Made by a program: the position numbers and the translations under genes
NCBI GenBank assembly: GCA_003598975.1
Contig: QZIJ01000034.1
Location: 1 to 32,879 of the forward strand
Direction of reading: 5' to 3'
From: Anaerolineaceae bacterium
GTDB lineage: Bacteria; Chloroflexota; Anaerolineae; Anaerolineales; Villigracilaceae
DNA length: 32,879 bases
Notes under the pieces: model-generated
What the model was told of the DNA's origin: nothing
Databases searched by the model: none
What the model saw: only the letters and a program-made list of their open reading frames with translations
Shown here: positions 7,518 to 13,512 of the stretch, in pieces
Position numbering within the stretch: position 1 is the first letter of the stretch
Layout of the letters: each line of letters opens with the position of its first letter

Positions 7518-8118
7518 GTTTGTGTTTCCGATTTTGATTGGGGCAAAGCCGCACACGGTTCGCAGGCGGAGGGTGAAGAGACCGACCGTGCCAGGGGATC
7601 GGATTCAGATGTTTGTGAATTGGCGGACGAAGAATGTGGTTCGGTTCGCTATTGCTCCGTGTATCAAGGTCGAGCCGATCATTATGTACCCGTGGGAGCG
7701 CAAAATATTGAGGGCAGATGAGGCGGGAGTTTATGAGTGGATGTCGTTGCGGGAGGTAGGCGAGTTGGCAGAGCGAGATGGTTTTGCTGATCTGCTGGCG
7801 TTTTTCGATTTCTTCAAGCAGTATCGGGATGAGATGCTGGATGATTTCGAGATCATCTGGTGGGACCCGAGGAGAGTGGAGGTGATCCCTGGGGTGAAGA
7901 TGTGGAGCGCTTCAAACCTAAGAAAAGTTTATATATTTTCTGGAACAACGTGGGGGAAAACACGTTGTCTAGTCGGGAGAAAATTCGAGGATGTTTATGC
8001 GGATCGGATTACTAGGTTTAGTTTTGAAGTTCCGCACTTAGATATTTATGATGGCCCGCCAGAAGATTTGTCGGACGAAGAATTCAAGACAGCATGGGAA
8101 GCACGGAGGATGCGATGA
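7492..8118 (+). CDS. phage ASCH/PUA-like protein with C-terminal extension
   Basis: The first ~125 of 208 residues match a phage protein style I recognise: a start like YPFQTRFVFPILIGAKPHTVRR, then PGDRIQMFV, IAPCIKVEPI, ELAERDGF and a last strand FEIIWWDP. This is an ASCH/PUA-like small beta-barrel often thought to bind RNA or modified bases. Relatives I can recall end near that point; here ~80 more residues follow, encoded by AT-richer DNA with a perfect 8-bp hairpin at 7945-7968. The extension may be an insertion. GGAG lies seven bases before ATG. The stop overlaps the next start (ATGA). Confidence 0.6.
   Translation: MPAYPFQTRFVFPILIGAKPHTVRRRRVKRPTVPGDRIQMFVNWRTKNVVRFAIAPCIKVEPIIMYPWERKILRADEAGVYEWMSLREVGELAERDGFADLLAFFDFFKQYRDEMLDDFEIIWWDPRRVEVIPGVKMWSASNLRKVYIFSGTTWGKTRCLVGRKFEDVYADRITRFSFEVPHLDIYDGPPEDLSDEEFKTAWEARRMR
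7945..7968 (+). repeat. perfect 8-bp hairpin inside a coding region
   Basis: ACAACGTG at 7945-7952 and CACGTTGT at 7961-7968 are exact inverted copies around the loop GGGGAAAA. It sits in the AT-rich C-terminal extension of the 7492 gene. It could be a remnant of an inserted element or an RNA structure; no T-run follows. Confidence 0.6.
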
Positions 8119-8759
8119 AACACGCTGATGCTTTGAAGATTGCCGAGGAACTGGTGGAGTGCTTGCGGCCTGTCTGTACGCGCATTGAGATTGCTGGCTC
8201 GATCCGACGCGGGAAGGCGGATGTGAAGGATATCGAGATCGTGGCGATCCCTGATCTGACGCCTGTCCCCCGTCCGCGGGCGGAGTTTGGGAAGCCAATT
8301 CCGAAAATGTTCAAGACAAAACTGGATGCGATTCTCGAAGAGTTGTTTCAGGAGAATAAACTTCAGCGCGAAAAGGATGGCGAGAAGTATAAAAAACTGA
8401 TCATTGATCCACAGGAATTTGGCGTTGATGGTGAGCCTTGGGGCGGTAGTACAACCCTCATTCATCCAGTAAAAGTTGATCTGTTTCTGGTGACGCCGCC
8501 TGCGGAGTGGGGCGTGCAGATGGTGATACGGACGGGGCCTGCGGAGTTCAGCCATTGGTGTGTGACGCGGGTCCGCAATGGCGGCGCGATGAAGAACACG
8601 CATCGGGTGCAGGATGGGGCGGTGTGGCTGGGCGATCGAGAGGAGAAAAACCCTGATCCGAGTACGAAACTGTCCATGCCTGAGGAGATTGATTTTCTGA
8701 ATTTTCTCGGGTTGGGGTGGATCGAGCCTGGGGAGCGGGAGGCGAGATGGACTCGTTGA
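8115..8759 (+). CDS. Pol-beta-type (PolX-like) nucleotidyltransferase
   Basis: From ATG 8115, which overlaps the previous stop as ATGA, the 214-residue product has the superfamily signature GSIRRGKADVKDIEIV at residues 28-43 and a later strand PVKVDLFLV with Asp122 as the probable third metal ligand. The usual DxD is D39-x-E41, conservative but slightly unusual. A segment with GGSTTLIHP and an SHW block is typical of PolX palm/thumb relatives. The protein lacks the HhH and lyase domains of full polymerases, so it may be a stand-alone nucleotidyltransferase used in end filling or tailing. Neighbours are small accessory genes. Confidence 0.7.
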   Translation: MKHADALKIAEELVECLRPVCTRIEIAGSIRRGKADVKDIEIVAIPDLTPVPRPRAEFGKPIPKMFKTKLDAILEELFQENKLQREKDGEKYKKLIIDPQEFGVDGEPWGGSTTLIHPVKVDLFLVTPPAEWGVQMVIRTGPAEFSHWCVTRVRNGGAMKNTHRVQDGAVWLGDREEKNPDPSTKLSMPEEIDFLNFLGLGWIEPGEREARWTR

Positions 8760-9151
8760 TCAGGATCGAGAATGGTCTCTCTGCGGATTGGATGCAATTT
8801 TTGCATTACATGAGCAATGAGGAGATTCGATGGCGGTTCCCCGATGGTTCGGATGTGAAGCGGTGGCAGGATGGGGGAGTGTGGCACGTGCAGGCGAGCT
8901 TTCCGTTTCGCAGGGTGTTGGTTCATCGTGCGATGAGGCGTCCGCTGTGCGTGTGGAGGATGCTGGATGGGGAACGGGTGAGCGAGGCGATCCGCATGGC
9001 GCGAGAGTTATTCGAGTTGACGGCGCGGCAGGCGGCACAGTTTTCGTTCATCCGTTTTTTGCCAGCGGGGGCAGAGGATGGGATGGATGTTTATGGCTGT
9101 GTGCTGATTCGGGCGGGGTGGGCGCCTGAGAAGTGTGTTGTGATCGGTTGA
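8747..9151 (+). CDS. hypothetical protein, 134 aa
   Basis: ATG 8747 lies thirteen bases inside the preceding gene's 3' end and has GGGAGGCGAG upstream; an ATG at 8717 is possible but lies deep in the nucleotidyltransferase frame. The product alternates strands and helices (WRFPDGSDVKRWQ, WHVQASFPFRRVLVH, VSEAIRMARELFEL). No cysteine cluster, signal or membrane helix is visible, and no family is recognised. It closes the early cluster before a hairpin repeat and an RNA element. Confidence 0.6.
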   Translation: MDSLIRIENGLSADWMQFLHYMSNEEIRWRFPDGSDVKRWQDGGVWHVQASFPFRRVLVHRAMRRPLCVWRMLDGERVSEAIRMARELFELTARQAAQFSFIRFLPAGAEDGMDVYGCVLIRAGWAPEKCVVIG

Positions 9152-9161
9152 TTATGGAGAG

Positions 9162-9213
9162 ACCCCCATCCCCGACCCTTCCCCCAAACGGAAGAGCGCG
9201 TTTAGGGGAAGGG
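9162..9213 (+). repeat. hairpin repeat, copy 3 (intergenic)
   Basis: This copy has the C-rich leader followed by CCCTTCCCCCAAACG and CGTTTAGGGGAAGGG arms. Unlike other intergenic copies it is followed by a two-hairpin RNA element and not directly by a start codon. Confidence 0.8.
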
Positions 9214-9225
9214 AGTGTGATTGCA

Positions 9226-9278
9226 TCAGCGACTCATGTCGCTGACACGGACAATGGCGGCATGAAGCCGCCTTGTCC
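9226..9278 (+). promoter_or_regulatory. two-hairpin RNA element, copy E1
   Basis: Hairpin 1 pairs TCAGCGAC (9226-9233) with GTCGCTGA (9238-9245). After three bases, hairpin 2 pairs GGACAA with TTGTCC, has a bulged T (9255), then GGCGGC with GCCGCC closed by an ATGAA loop. The element at 11505-11557 has the same layout with compensating base changes, so the RNA fold appears conserved. The element ends 16 bases before ATG 9295. Roles to consider are a put-like antitermination RNA or a translational leader. Confidence 0.7.
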
Positions 9279-9294
9279 AGGACGGAGATAACGA

Positions 9295-9624
9295 ATGGAA
9301 AATCTGGACGGGCAGTTATTGGACGGCGCGAAGCAGTGGAAATGTGCGAATGGCCACGTGCTTGGCGTGACAGAACGGGTCAAGGCCGAGTTGCAGGTGA
9401 ACGGGAAGTCTCTGCGGTATTTCACGACGCGCCTAGCCCTGTTTCGGCAGGCTGTGGACCTAGAGATCGAGCGGCCAGCAGAGATCGAGGTATGCGGCGC
9501 GGTGGATGGCAGGATTTTGTCCATGCGGTGGCGGTGCTCGGTGGCTGGCTGTGGGTGTATCGAGGAGTGGCATCCCGCGCCTGATGTGGCGGAGTTGCTG
9601 GCGTCCACGTATTTGGCGGAGTAA
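9295..9624 (+). CDS. zinc-binding protein, 109 aa
   Basis: The product has WKCANGHVLG near the N-terminus and WRCSVAGCGCIEEWHP near the C-terminus, together a likely four-ligand zinc site made of Cys and His residues flanking a beta-rich core. ATG 9295 has CGGAG eight bases upstream and lies just after the two-hairpin element E1, so it may be regulated by it. Function is unknown. It is one of several zinc-ribbon genes in this region. Confidence 0.65.
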   Translation: MENLDGQLLDGAKQWKCANGHVLGVTERVKAELQVNGKSLRYFTTRLALFRQAVDLEIERPAEIEVCGAVDGRILSMRWRCSVAGCGCIEEWHPAPDVAELLASTYLAE

Positions 9625-9652
9625 AATGGAGACAAGCAGACGAGAGGATGAA

Positions 9653-9844
9653 ATGGATAAACTTACTACAACAGTGACTGGTAATCTTGTCATCGGAGAG
9701 ATATGCCCGAATTGTGGTGCAAAGGCTAAAACGGGTATTCATATTTGCGGCAAAGATGGCGAGCGCGTGTTTCTGATGGCAGAAAGTGTTTGGCGGGAAT
9801 TTATTGCATCCAGATTAGTATTTCATGGGAGTTATCATGGGTAG
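9653..9844 (+). CDS. small CPNC-type zinc-ribbon protein
   Basis: ATG 9653 with GAGAGG upstream gives 63 residues; an ATG at 9626 directly after the previous stop would add nine residues and cannot be excluded. CPNCGAKAKTGIHICG holds three cysteines and a histidine, a probable zinc-binding half-site. The rest is a short helix and a polar tail. The DNA is markedly AT-richer than the virion genes. No function can be assigned. Confidence 0.55.
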   Translation: MDKLTTTVTGNLVIGEICPNCGAKAKTGIHICGKDGERVFLMAESVWREFIASRLVFHGSYHG

Positions 9845-9894
9845 CCAGTCAAGTTTACGATGGAGCCAAGGTATGAAAACGAGACGGAGGAAGA

Positions 9895-10065
9895 ATGATA
9901 GAAATTTACGCAATAGAGATTTCGTCTGGAGAACGTAAAAAGATAGACGATTTGATGTGGTTTGAAGAAAATATCGTGAATTGGTTTGATGATTCGCTTT
10001 ATGAATTTGAAATCTATGTTGATGGAAAAAAAGTGTTTGAAACGCATAATGCCGAGGAAGAATGA
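9895..10065 (+). CDS. small acidic protein, 56 aa
   Basis: ATG 9895 follows CGGAGGAAGA, a strong ribosome site, and the frame ends at TGA 10063-10065, overlapping the next ATG (ATGA). The product is very acidic (WFEENIVNWFDDSLYEFEIY, ending HNAEEE) with alternating strands. Coding character is supported by the ribosome site, the overlap and typical phage gene packing. No family is recognised. Confidence 0.6.
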   Translation: MIEIYAIEISSGERKKIDDLMWFEENIVNWFDDSLYEFEIYVDGKKVFETHNAEEE

Positions 10066-10499
10066 GCGACTATCTTATTGAAATTGTTTGTGCCGAGTGT
10101 GGCAACATAGAATTCTTTGACACCGATAGTCTTCCTGGCGGAAAAGAGCATTGTCTTTATTGCTCAGAGTGTTCCGCGTTGTTGCCTGCTCCGTGTGTTG
10201 CAGTGGATGGCAGAATGAGCGACTTGATTCAAATACGAGTAGCGCCAGCAACAATCAGGGATTGTTGTTTCTGCTTGAACTATTGCCAGGTACATTCCTG
10301 CTCGGATGGCCATTTTCGTTGCCATAGTTGCGCGAGTGAACTCGTTCTTGCTGGAAAAGGCGAGTGGGCGCAAGGTGCTGGGGGGCCGAGTGTTTCTCTG
10401 AATCATGTTCATGAATGGGGGTTGAGGCCTGAGATCAAACAAAAAATAAAAGCTGGAGATTTCTCTTTTATTACGCCAATTCATTTCTTTGACGCTTGA
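10062..10499 (+). CDS. cysteine-rich protein with two zinc ribbons
   Basis: Of 145 residues, fifteen are cysteines. CAEC with CLYC and CSEC forms a first ribbon (residues ~10-37), and CCFC, CQVHSC and CHSC form a second (~69-91). The C-terminal part is soluble and unremarkable. Such double ribbons occur in RNA-polymerase-binding and nucleic-acid-binding proteins, but no specific family is recognised. It overlaps the previous gene by four bases. Its stop codon lies inside a TTGACA -35-like element, so the next transcription unit starts right at its end. Confidence 0.6.
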   Translation: MSDYLIEIVCAECGNIEFFDTDSLPGGKEHCLYCSECSALLPAPCVAVDGRMSDLIQIRVAPATIRDCCFCLNYCQVHSCSDGHFRCHSCASELVLAGKGEWAQGAGGPSVSLNHVHEWGLRPEIKQKIKAGDFSFITPIHFFDA

Positions 10500-10551
10500 C
10501 AAAATAGAACGAGCGTTCTGGATTGACCCACGAAAGGATTGGTTGTAAAAT
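10496..10551 (+). promoter_or_regulatory. promoter region with LexA-type palindrome
   Basis: TTGACC (10523-10528) and TAAAAT (10546-10551) are 17 bases apart, a good sigma-70-type promoter predicting a start near 10558. A second -35 candidate, TTGACA, is at 10496. Between the two -35 elements lies GAAC-GAGC-GTTC (10508-10519 with flanks), matching the GAAC-N4-GTTC form of SOS boxes known in Bacillus and actinobacteria. A repressor there would block either -35. Control by host LexA is inferred. Confidence 0.6.
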
Positions 10552-10558
10552 GACCGCA

Positions 10559-10730
10559 GAGTTGGCACTCACTGTGAAGGCGGCACGCATTATTTAACCG
10601 ATAGCGTCTTCACCACAATCTATATTCGCAGGCAGATTCCTGCCACAGAGATACGTGTCGCCGCAAGAGTGCCAACTCCCGTCGATGTCGGTTCTGTGGC
10701 AGGACTTTGCGTTATAAAAGGAGTTGGCAC
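10559..10730 (+). promoter_or_regulatory. structured mRNA leader that can sequester a ribosome site
   Basis: A = GAGTTGGCACTC (10559-10570) is the exact complement of A' = GAGTGCCAACTC (10667-10678). A third segment GGAGTTGGCAC (10720-10730) contains the ribosome site of ATG 10733 and can pair eleven bases with the same A'. The pairings exclude each other. TCCTGCCACAGA (10638-10649) lies inside the A-A' loop and pairs perfectly with TCTGTGGCAGGA (10693-10704) outside it, a pseudoknot. A nested hairpin GTGAAGGCG/CGTCTTCAC sits at 10574-10613. The predicted transcript starts at or one base before A. Confidence 0.65.
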
Positions 10731-10732
10731 AA

Positions 10733-11158
10733 ATGAACACGAAAGGTAAAGCAAGCAGGAACGTTGAAGCGCTGATAAGGCGCAAAGAACTTTTGAAGCG
10801 CGTCAAGAGCATGCCCGCCGATGAAGTGGCCAAGTTGCTGGCAGGCAAGAAGGGGAAGACGAAGCGGGATTTCGTGAAGCACATCCAGACGATGCGGGAC
10901 GCGGATGTATTGAAACTAGGAGCATCGTCTCGTCGTACGATTTTGACGCCGATGAGCGGGAAGGCGCGGCCAGACAGGACGGACATTGAGATCATGCAGG
11001 CGGATCGCGAAGCACTGGAGATGTTGTTGCGGTCGGTCCTGGCAAATAAGAGGCTGACGTGGTTGATCGTCAGCGCGTATCTGGATGAGCATAAGATGGT
11101 GCTCTCGCCCGTTGGCTGGATCGGCGAAGAATTGAAGGCGGCGAGGGCGGCGGTATGA
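10733..11158 (+). CDS. basic protein under leader control, possible regulator
   Basis: ATG 10733 has GGAG at 10720-10723; a TTG at 10724 is less likely. The 141-residue product is strongly basic in its first 60 residues (KGKASRNVEALIRRKELLKR, KKGKTKRDFVKHIQ) and helical after that, with a Trp-containing C-terminal part. No family is recognised. Basic helical proteins of this size placed between an SOS-type promoter and the late operon are often nucleic-acid-binding regulators, which is only inference. Expression is likely shaped by the two-state leader upstream. The stop overlaps the next ATG by four bases. Confidence 0.65.
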   Translation: MNTKGKASRNVEALIRRKELLKRVKSMPADEVAKLLAGKKGKTKRDFVKHIQTMRDADVLKLGASSRRTILTPMSGKARPDRTDIEIMQADREALEMLLRSVLANKRLTWLIVSAYLDEHKMVLSPVGWIGEELKAARAAV

Positions 11159-11460
11159 TCCAGAAGAAGGAAAAGGTTTCTCGCCAACGAAGATGGCAGA
11201 TCAAGATGAGAGCGCGGGGGAGATGTCCGCATTGCGGGAAGAATGGCGGACTCTGTCTGAAAGCAAAGGAACGCGTAGAGCGGCTTATTCTGCGCCGTAG
11301 AGAAAACCATCTCTGTGTCCAATGCGGCGCTCCATCTGGCCAATTCAAATATTGCGAGGTTCATCGAAAAGCCAGCCGAGAAAGGATGAGAGTAATAAGA
11401 CGATCAAAAAACACACGTTCTAAAAGTTGCGCCCAACACTTGACGCGCAGGCGAACCTGA
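11155..11460 (+). CDS. basic zinc-finger protein, 101 aa
   Basis: The product has CPHCGKNGGLC (residues ~24-34) and CVQCGAPSGQFKYCEVH (~54-70), with long runs of Arg and Lys at both ends. This is the style of small phage zinc proteins with a treble-clef or ribbon fold that bind nucleic acid; an HNH nuclease core is not evident because the catalytic HN pair is missing. ATGA overlap couples it to the 10733 gene. Its 3' end contains the -35 element of the next promoter. Confidence 0.65.
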   Translation: MIQKKEKVSRQRRWQIKMRARGRCPHCGKNGGLCLKAKERVERLILRRRENHLCVQCGAPSGQFKYCEVHRKASRERMRVIRRSKNTRSKSCAQHLTRRRT

Positions 11461-11468
11461 TTTAAAAT
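11440..11468 (+). promoter_or_regulatory. promoter ahead of the lysis/late genes
   Basis: TTGACG (11440-11445) and TAAAAT (11463-11468) are separated by 17 bases, the same -10 hexamer as the promoter at 10546. The predicted start is near 11475. The transcript would begin with the two-hairpin element E2 and meet a strong terminator about 110 bases later before reaching the late genes. Confidence 0.6.
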
Positions 11469-11504
11469 TGAGGCACAACTAAATAACTCCGCAGGCCTAG
11501 CAAC

Positions 11505-11557
11505 GTCAGTGACTCGTTTCACTGACATAGGCGATGATGGCAGGAAGCCATCTCGCC
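11505..11557 (+). promoter_or_regulatory. two-hairpin RNA element, copy E2
   Basis: Hairpin 1 pairs GTCAGTGA (11505-11512) with TCACTGAC (11519-11526). Hairpin 2 pairs GGCGA with TCGCC, has a bulged T (11535), then GATGGC with GCCATC around an AGGAA loop. Compared with E1, several paired bases differ on both sides, the bulge and 5-base loop are kept, and only the lower stem differs by one pair. It lies about 30 bases into the predicted late transcript and about 30 bases before an intrinsic terminator, the position expected for an antitermination RNA. Confidence 0.7.
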
Positions 11558-11585
11558 TAATGGCGGGGCCGTTTTTGACGAAGTG

Positions 11586-11622
11586 AGCGCTCGTCGTGCA
11601 TTTTGCACGGCGGGCGCTTTTT
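11586..11622 (+). terminator. strong intrinsic terminator before the late operon
   Basis: A 15-pair stem forms between 11586-11600 and 11604-11618 (AGCGC/GCGCT at the base, CGTGCA/TGCACG at the top, two G-T wobbles), with a three-T loop and a TTTTTGTTTT tract after it. It lies between the promoter at 11440 and the first late gene, so late transcription must pass it. Confidence 0.8.
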
Positions 11623-11693
11623 GTTTTCCCACAACGTGCGTGGGACTTTGTAATCTCCGAGCGGAGCGGGGAAATCAGAAAAAGGAGAATTCC

Positions 11694-12092
11694 ATGAAAG
11701 TCAATCGTTTGTTCGTTCTTCTGGTCGTGCTGATCGTGGCCGCGTTCTTCGTGATGCCCGCGTTCGCGCAGGGCGAGGAACCGCCCGTTGGCGAGGTGGT
11801 GCTTCCGACCGAGTTGGAAGCGTTGCTGGCGGCTGGCATCGGTTTTCTCGTGACCGCTGGTCTCAAGTCGCTCTCGACCCTGTTTGGCAAGGACCTGGGC
11901 GGATGGGCCGCAGTGCTCACGGCGTCGATCGTCACCACCGTTGTCTATTTCTTCAATGCACTGCTCTCGGCCATCCCTGCCGCGGCCGCGCCATCGGTGG
12001 CTATTGCGCTGACCCTACTCGTTTCCATCTTGAGCGCTTTCGGCATCCACAAGACCGTCAAGGGTTTCCAGCCCGTCCGCGCGAAGAAATAA
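11694..12092 (+). CDS. membrane protein of the lysis region, possible holin
   Basis: ATG 11694 has AAAGGAG six bases upstream; earlier in-frame starts would run back into the terminator. The 132-residue product starts with a hydrophobic segment that may be a cleaved signal (ending AFA before QGEEPP) and has three further hydrophobic stretches around residues 42-60, 70-92 and 98-118, with a basic tail. Small size, several membrane passes and position before another small membrane protein and an endolysin fit a holin, which would open the inner membrane at lysis. No named holin family is recognised, and the signal-like N-terminus is unusual for one. Confidence 0.6.
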   Translation: MKVNRLFVLLVVLIVAAFFVMPAFAQGEEPPVGEVVLPTELEALLAAGIGFLVTAGLKSLSTLFGKDLGGWAAVLTASIVTTVVYFFNALLSAIPAAAAPSVAIALTLLVSILSAFGIHKTVKGFQPVRAKK

Positions 12093-12111
12093 TGATTTGA
12101 TGAAACAAGAA

Positions 12112-12132
12112 GGGGCGGGGAAACCCCGCCCC
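12112..12132 (+). repeat. 9-bp GC hairpin between lysis genes
   Basis: GGGGCGGGG, AAA, CCCCGCCCC forms a perfect hairpin without a T-run, 13 bases before ATG 12146. This is a type of short palindromic repeat, different in sequence from the seventeen-copy family. It may limit translation or partially stop transcription. Confidence 0.7.
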
Positions 12133-12145
12133 TACGGTGATTCTT

Positions 12146-12388
12146 ATGGCAAACGGAAACACAACAGTCATCGCAGAGATGCGGGAGATCATCAAGGAAG
12201 GCAAGGCGGTGGATATCCAGACGCGTGACCGTTTGCTATTCACTGCCGTCATTGACATCTATGAACACCTGGAGCCGATGATCGCCTTTTACAAAATCGG
12301 AATCTGGTTTTTCAGTGGTCTGGGCCTTTCGATCCTTGGACTGATCGGCGGGATCATCACAGGGAAAGTGGAACTGGTTTTCAAATGA
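12146..12388 (+). CDS. small membrane protein, XhlA-like layout
   Basis: ATG 12146 is preferred over GTG 12137. The 80-residue product has an N-terminal soluble helix (VIAEMREIIKEGKAVDIQ and following) and one hydrophobic helix near the C-terminus (IGIWFFSGLGLSILGLIGGII). This order, soluble helix then terminal anchor, is that of XhlA-type proteins that work with holin and endolysin. Sequence similarity is not strong enough to assert the family. It overlaps the endolysin start by four bases, placing it firmly in the lysis cassette. Confidence 0.6.
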   Translation: MANGNTTVIAEMREIIKEGKAVDIQTRDRLLFTAVIDIYEHLEPMIAFYKIGIWFFSGLGLSILGLIGGIITGKVELVFK

Positions 12389-13512
12389 TTATCAAAGAGC
12401 CGTGCATCATTGATACGTCTCACTGGGATGTGCCGAATTGGGACATCCTTGACCCGCGAGTGGTGGGCGTGATCATGAAGGCCACGCAGGGGAAGTATTT
12501 CGTGGACCCGACGTTCACCAGTCAATGGCTCGGGGCGGGACGCGTGAAGCGTCCGCGCTCGGCGTATCACTTTATGGAGTTGAACGATGTCTCGACGCAG
12601 GTGGAGAATTTTTTTACAGCCTGCGAGGACGTGGGTGCGATCGTTTCGGGGAGATGGATGGGAGAGATCGAGCCTGTGCTGGATGCGGAGATCGAGTTGA
12701 CTTCGGCGGTGGCGCGGCTTTCGATGGCGGTTGGTATCACGAAGTCGAGACTCTCGCAGAAGAAACTGCTCGACCTGCAGGACCCTGAGCGGCACCTGGC
12801 GCGGAACCCCGCCATGGTGGTGAGGGCGATGCGGGCAGACATGGCGAAGAAATCTGTGTTTGCGGGGTTGACGAGCGCGGTGACGGCGAGTCAGTTGGCC
12901 GCGCAATATAAGGCGTGGCTGGATCTGGTGGAAGCGGAGTTGAAGGTCCGCCCGATTCTGTATGCGAGCAAGTGGACACTGGCGGCGGCTGGAAGTCCCG
13001 CGTGGGTGAAGGATTACAAGGGGTGGTGGGCGCAATATCCGTATGACCCAGACGGGCAGTCTGCGCCAGCGTATTTGCCGATCAATGCGATGGGGTGGTG
13101 GACGTGGCAGTACAGCGATAAAGGCAAACTGCAGGGTTTCACTGGCGATGTGAGTGTTTTCAACGGCTCGCAGGAAGAGTGGGCCGCAGAGACTGGCGGG
13201 GAGGTGATGATTCCGCCTGAGCCGCCGATTGGAGAAACGATGAATGCACATAATCCTAATGAATTGAATTTGCGAAAAGCCCCGATGGGCGAAATCATCA
13301 GGCTCATGCCTGCCAATACGCAACTCGAAATTGACGAGATCATTACCGCGGCGGATGGCAGTAAATGGGCGCATACCACCAACCAGCCCGTGAACGGTTA
13401 TTGCGCGTCGTGGTTGCTGGTCTATGACGAAGCGCCAGCGGTCGAGACGATCTCGTTCGATGTCCGCACCAGCACTGGCAAGACTGGAACCGCAACCATC
13501 GAGTTGAAATGA
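12385..13512 (+). CDS. endolysin: GH25 muramidase with SH3-like domain
   Basis: The 375-residue protein opens with the GH25 strand CIIDTSHWD, Asp10 being the usual first catalytic-site acid, followed by MKATQG, the YHF motif at 61-63 and LDAEIE with Asp100 and Glu102 as the central catalytic pair. A helical insert (about 105-185) separates this from ILYASKW and the closing WTWQYSDKGK...FTGDVSVF block of GH25 lysozymes. Residues ~285-350 form a bacterial SH3-like cell-wall-binding domain (LNLRKAPMGEIIRLMP). The enzyme would cut the glycan chain of peptidoglycan. No signal peptide is present, so export should depend on a holin. Confidence 0.88.
   Translation: MIIKEPCIIDTSHWDVPNWDILDPRVVGVIMKATQGKYFVDPTFTSQWLGAGRVKRPRSAYHFMELNDVSTQVENFFTACEDVGAIVSGRWMGEIEPVLDAEIELTSAVARLSMAVGITKSRLSQKKLLDLQDPERHLARNPAMVVRAMRADMAKKSVFAGLTSAVTASQLAAQYKAWLDLVEAELKVRPILYASKWTLAAAGSPAWVKDYKGWWAQYPYDPDGQSAPAYLPINAMGWWTWQYSDKGKLQGFTGDVSVFNGSQEEWAAETGGEVMIPPEPPIGETMNAHNPNELNLRKAPMGEIIRLMPANTQLEIDEIITAADGSKWAHTTNQPVNGYCASWLLVYDEAPAVETISFDVRTSTGKTGTATIELK

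Noticed and set aside
9837..9938. 33-codon basic open frame after the 9653 gene
   Set aside because: It overlaps ATG 9895 in another frame, which has a much better ribosome site and protein character. No independent support.
10559..10678. The A/A' inverted repeats as ends of a small transposable element (MITE)
   Set aside because: The ends are perfect and 120 bases apart, but no target duplication is visible, and the third copy and the crossing pair lie outside. A regulatory leader explains all segments better; the MITE origin stays possible.
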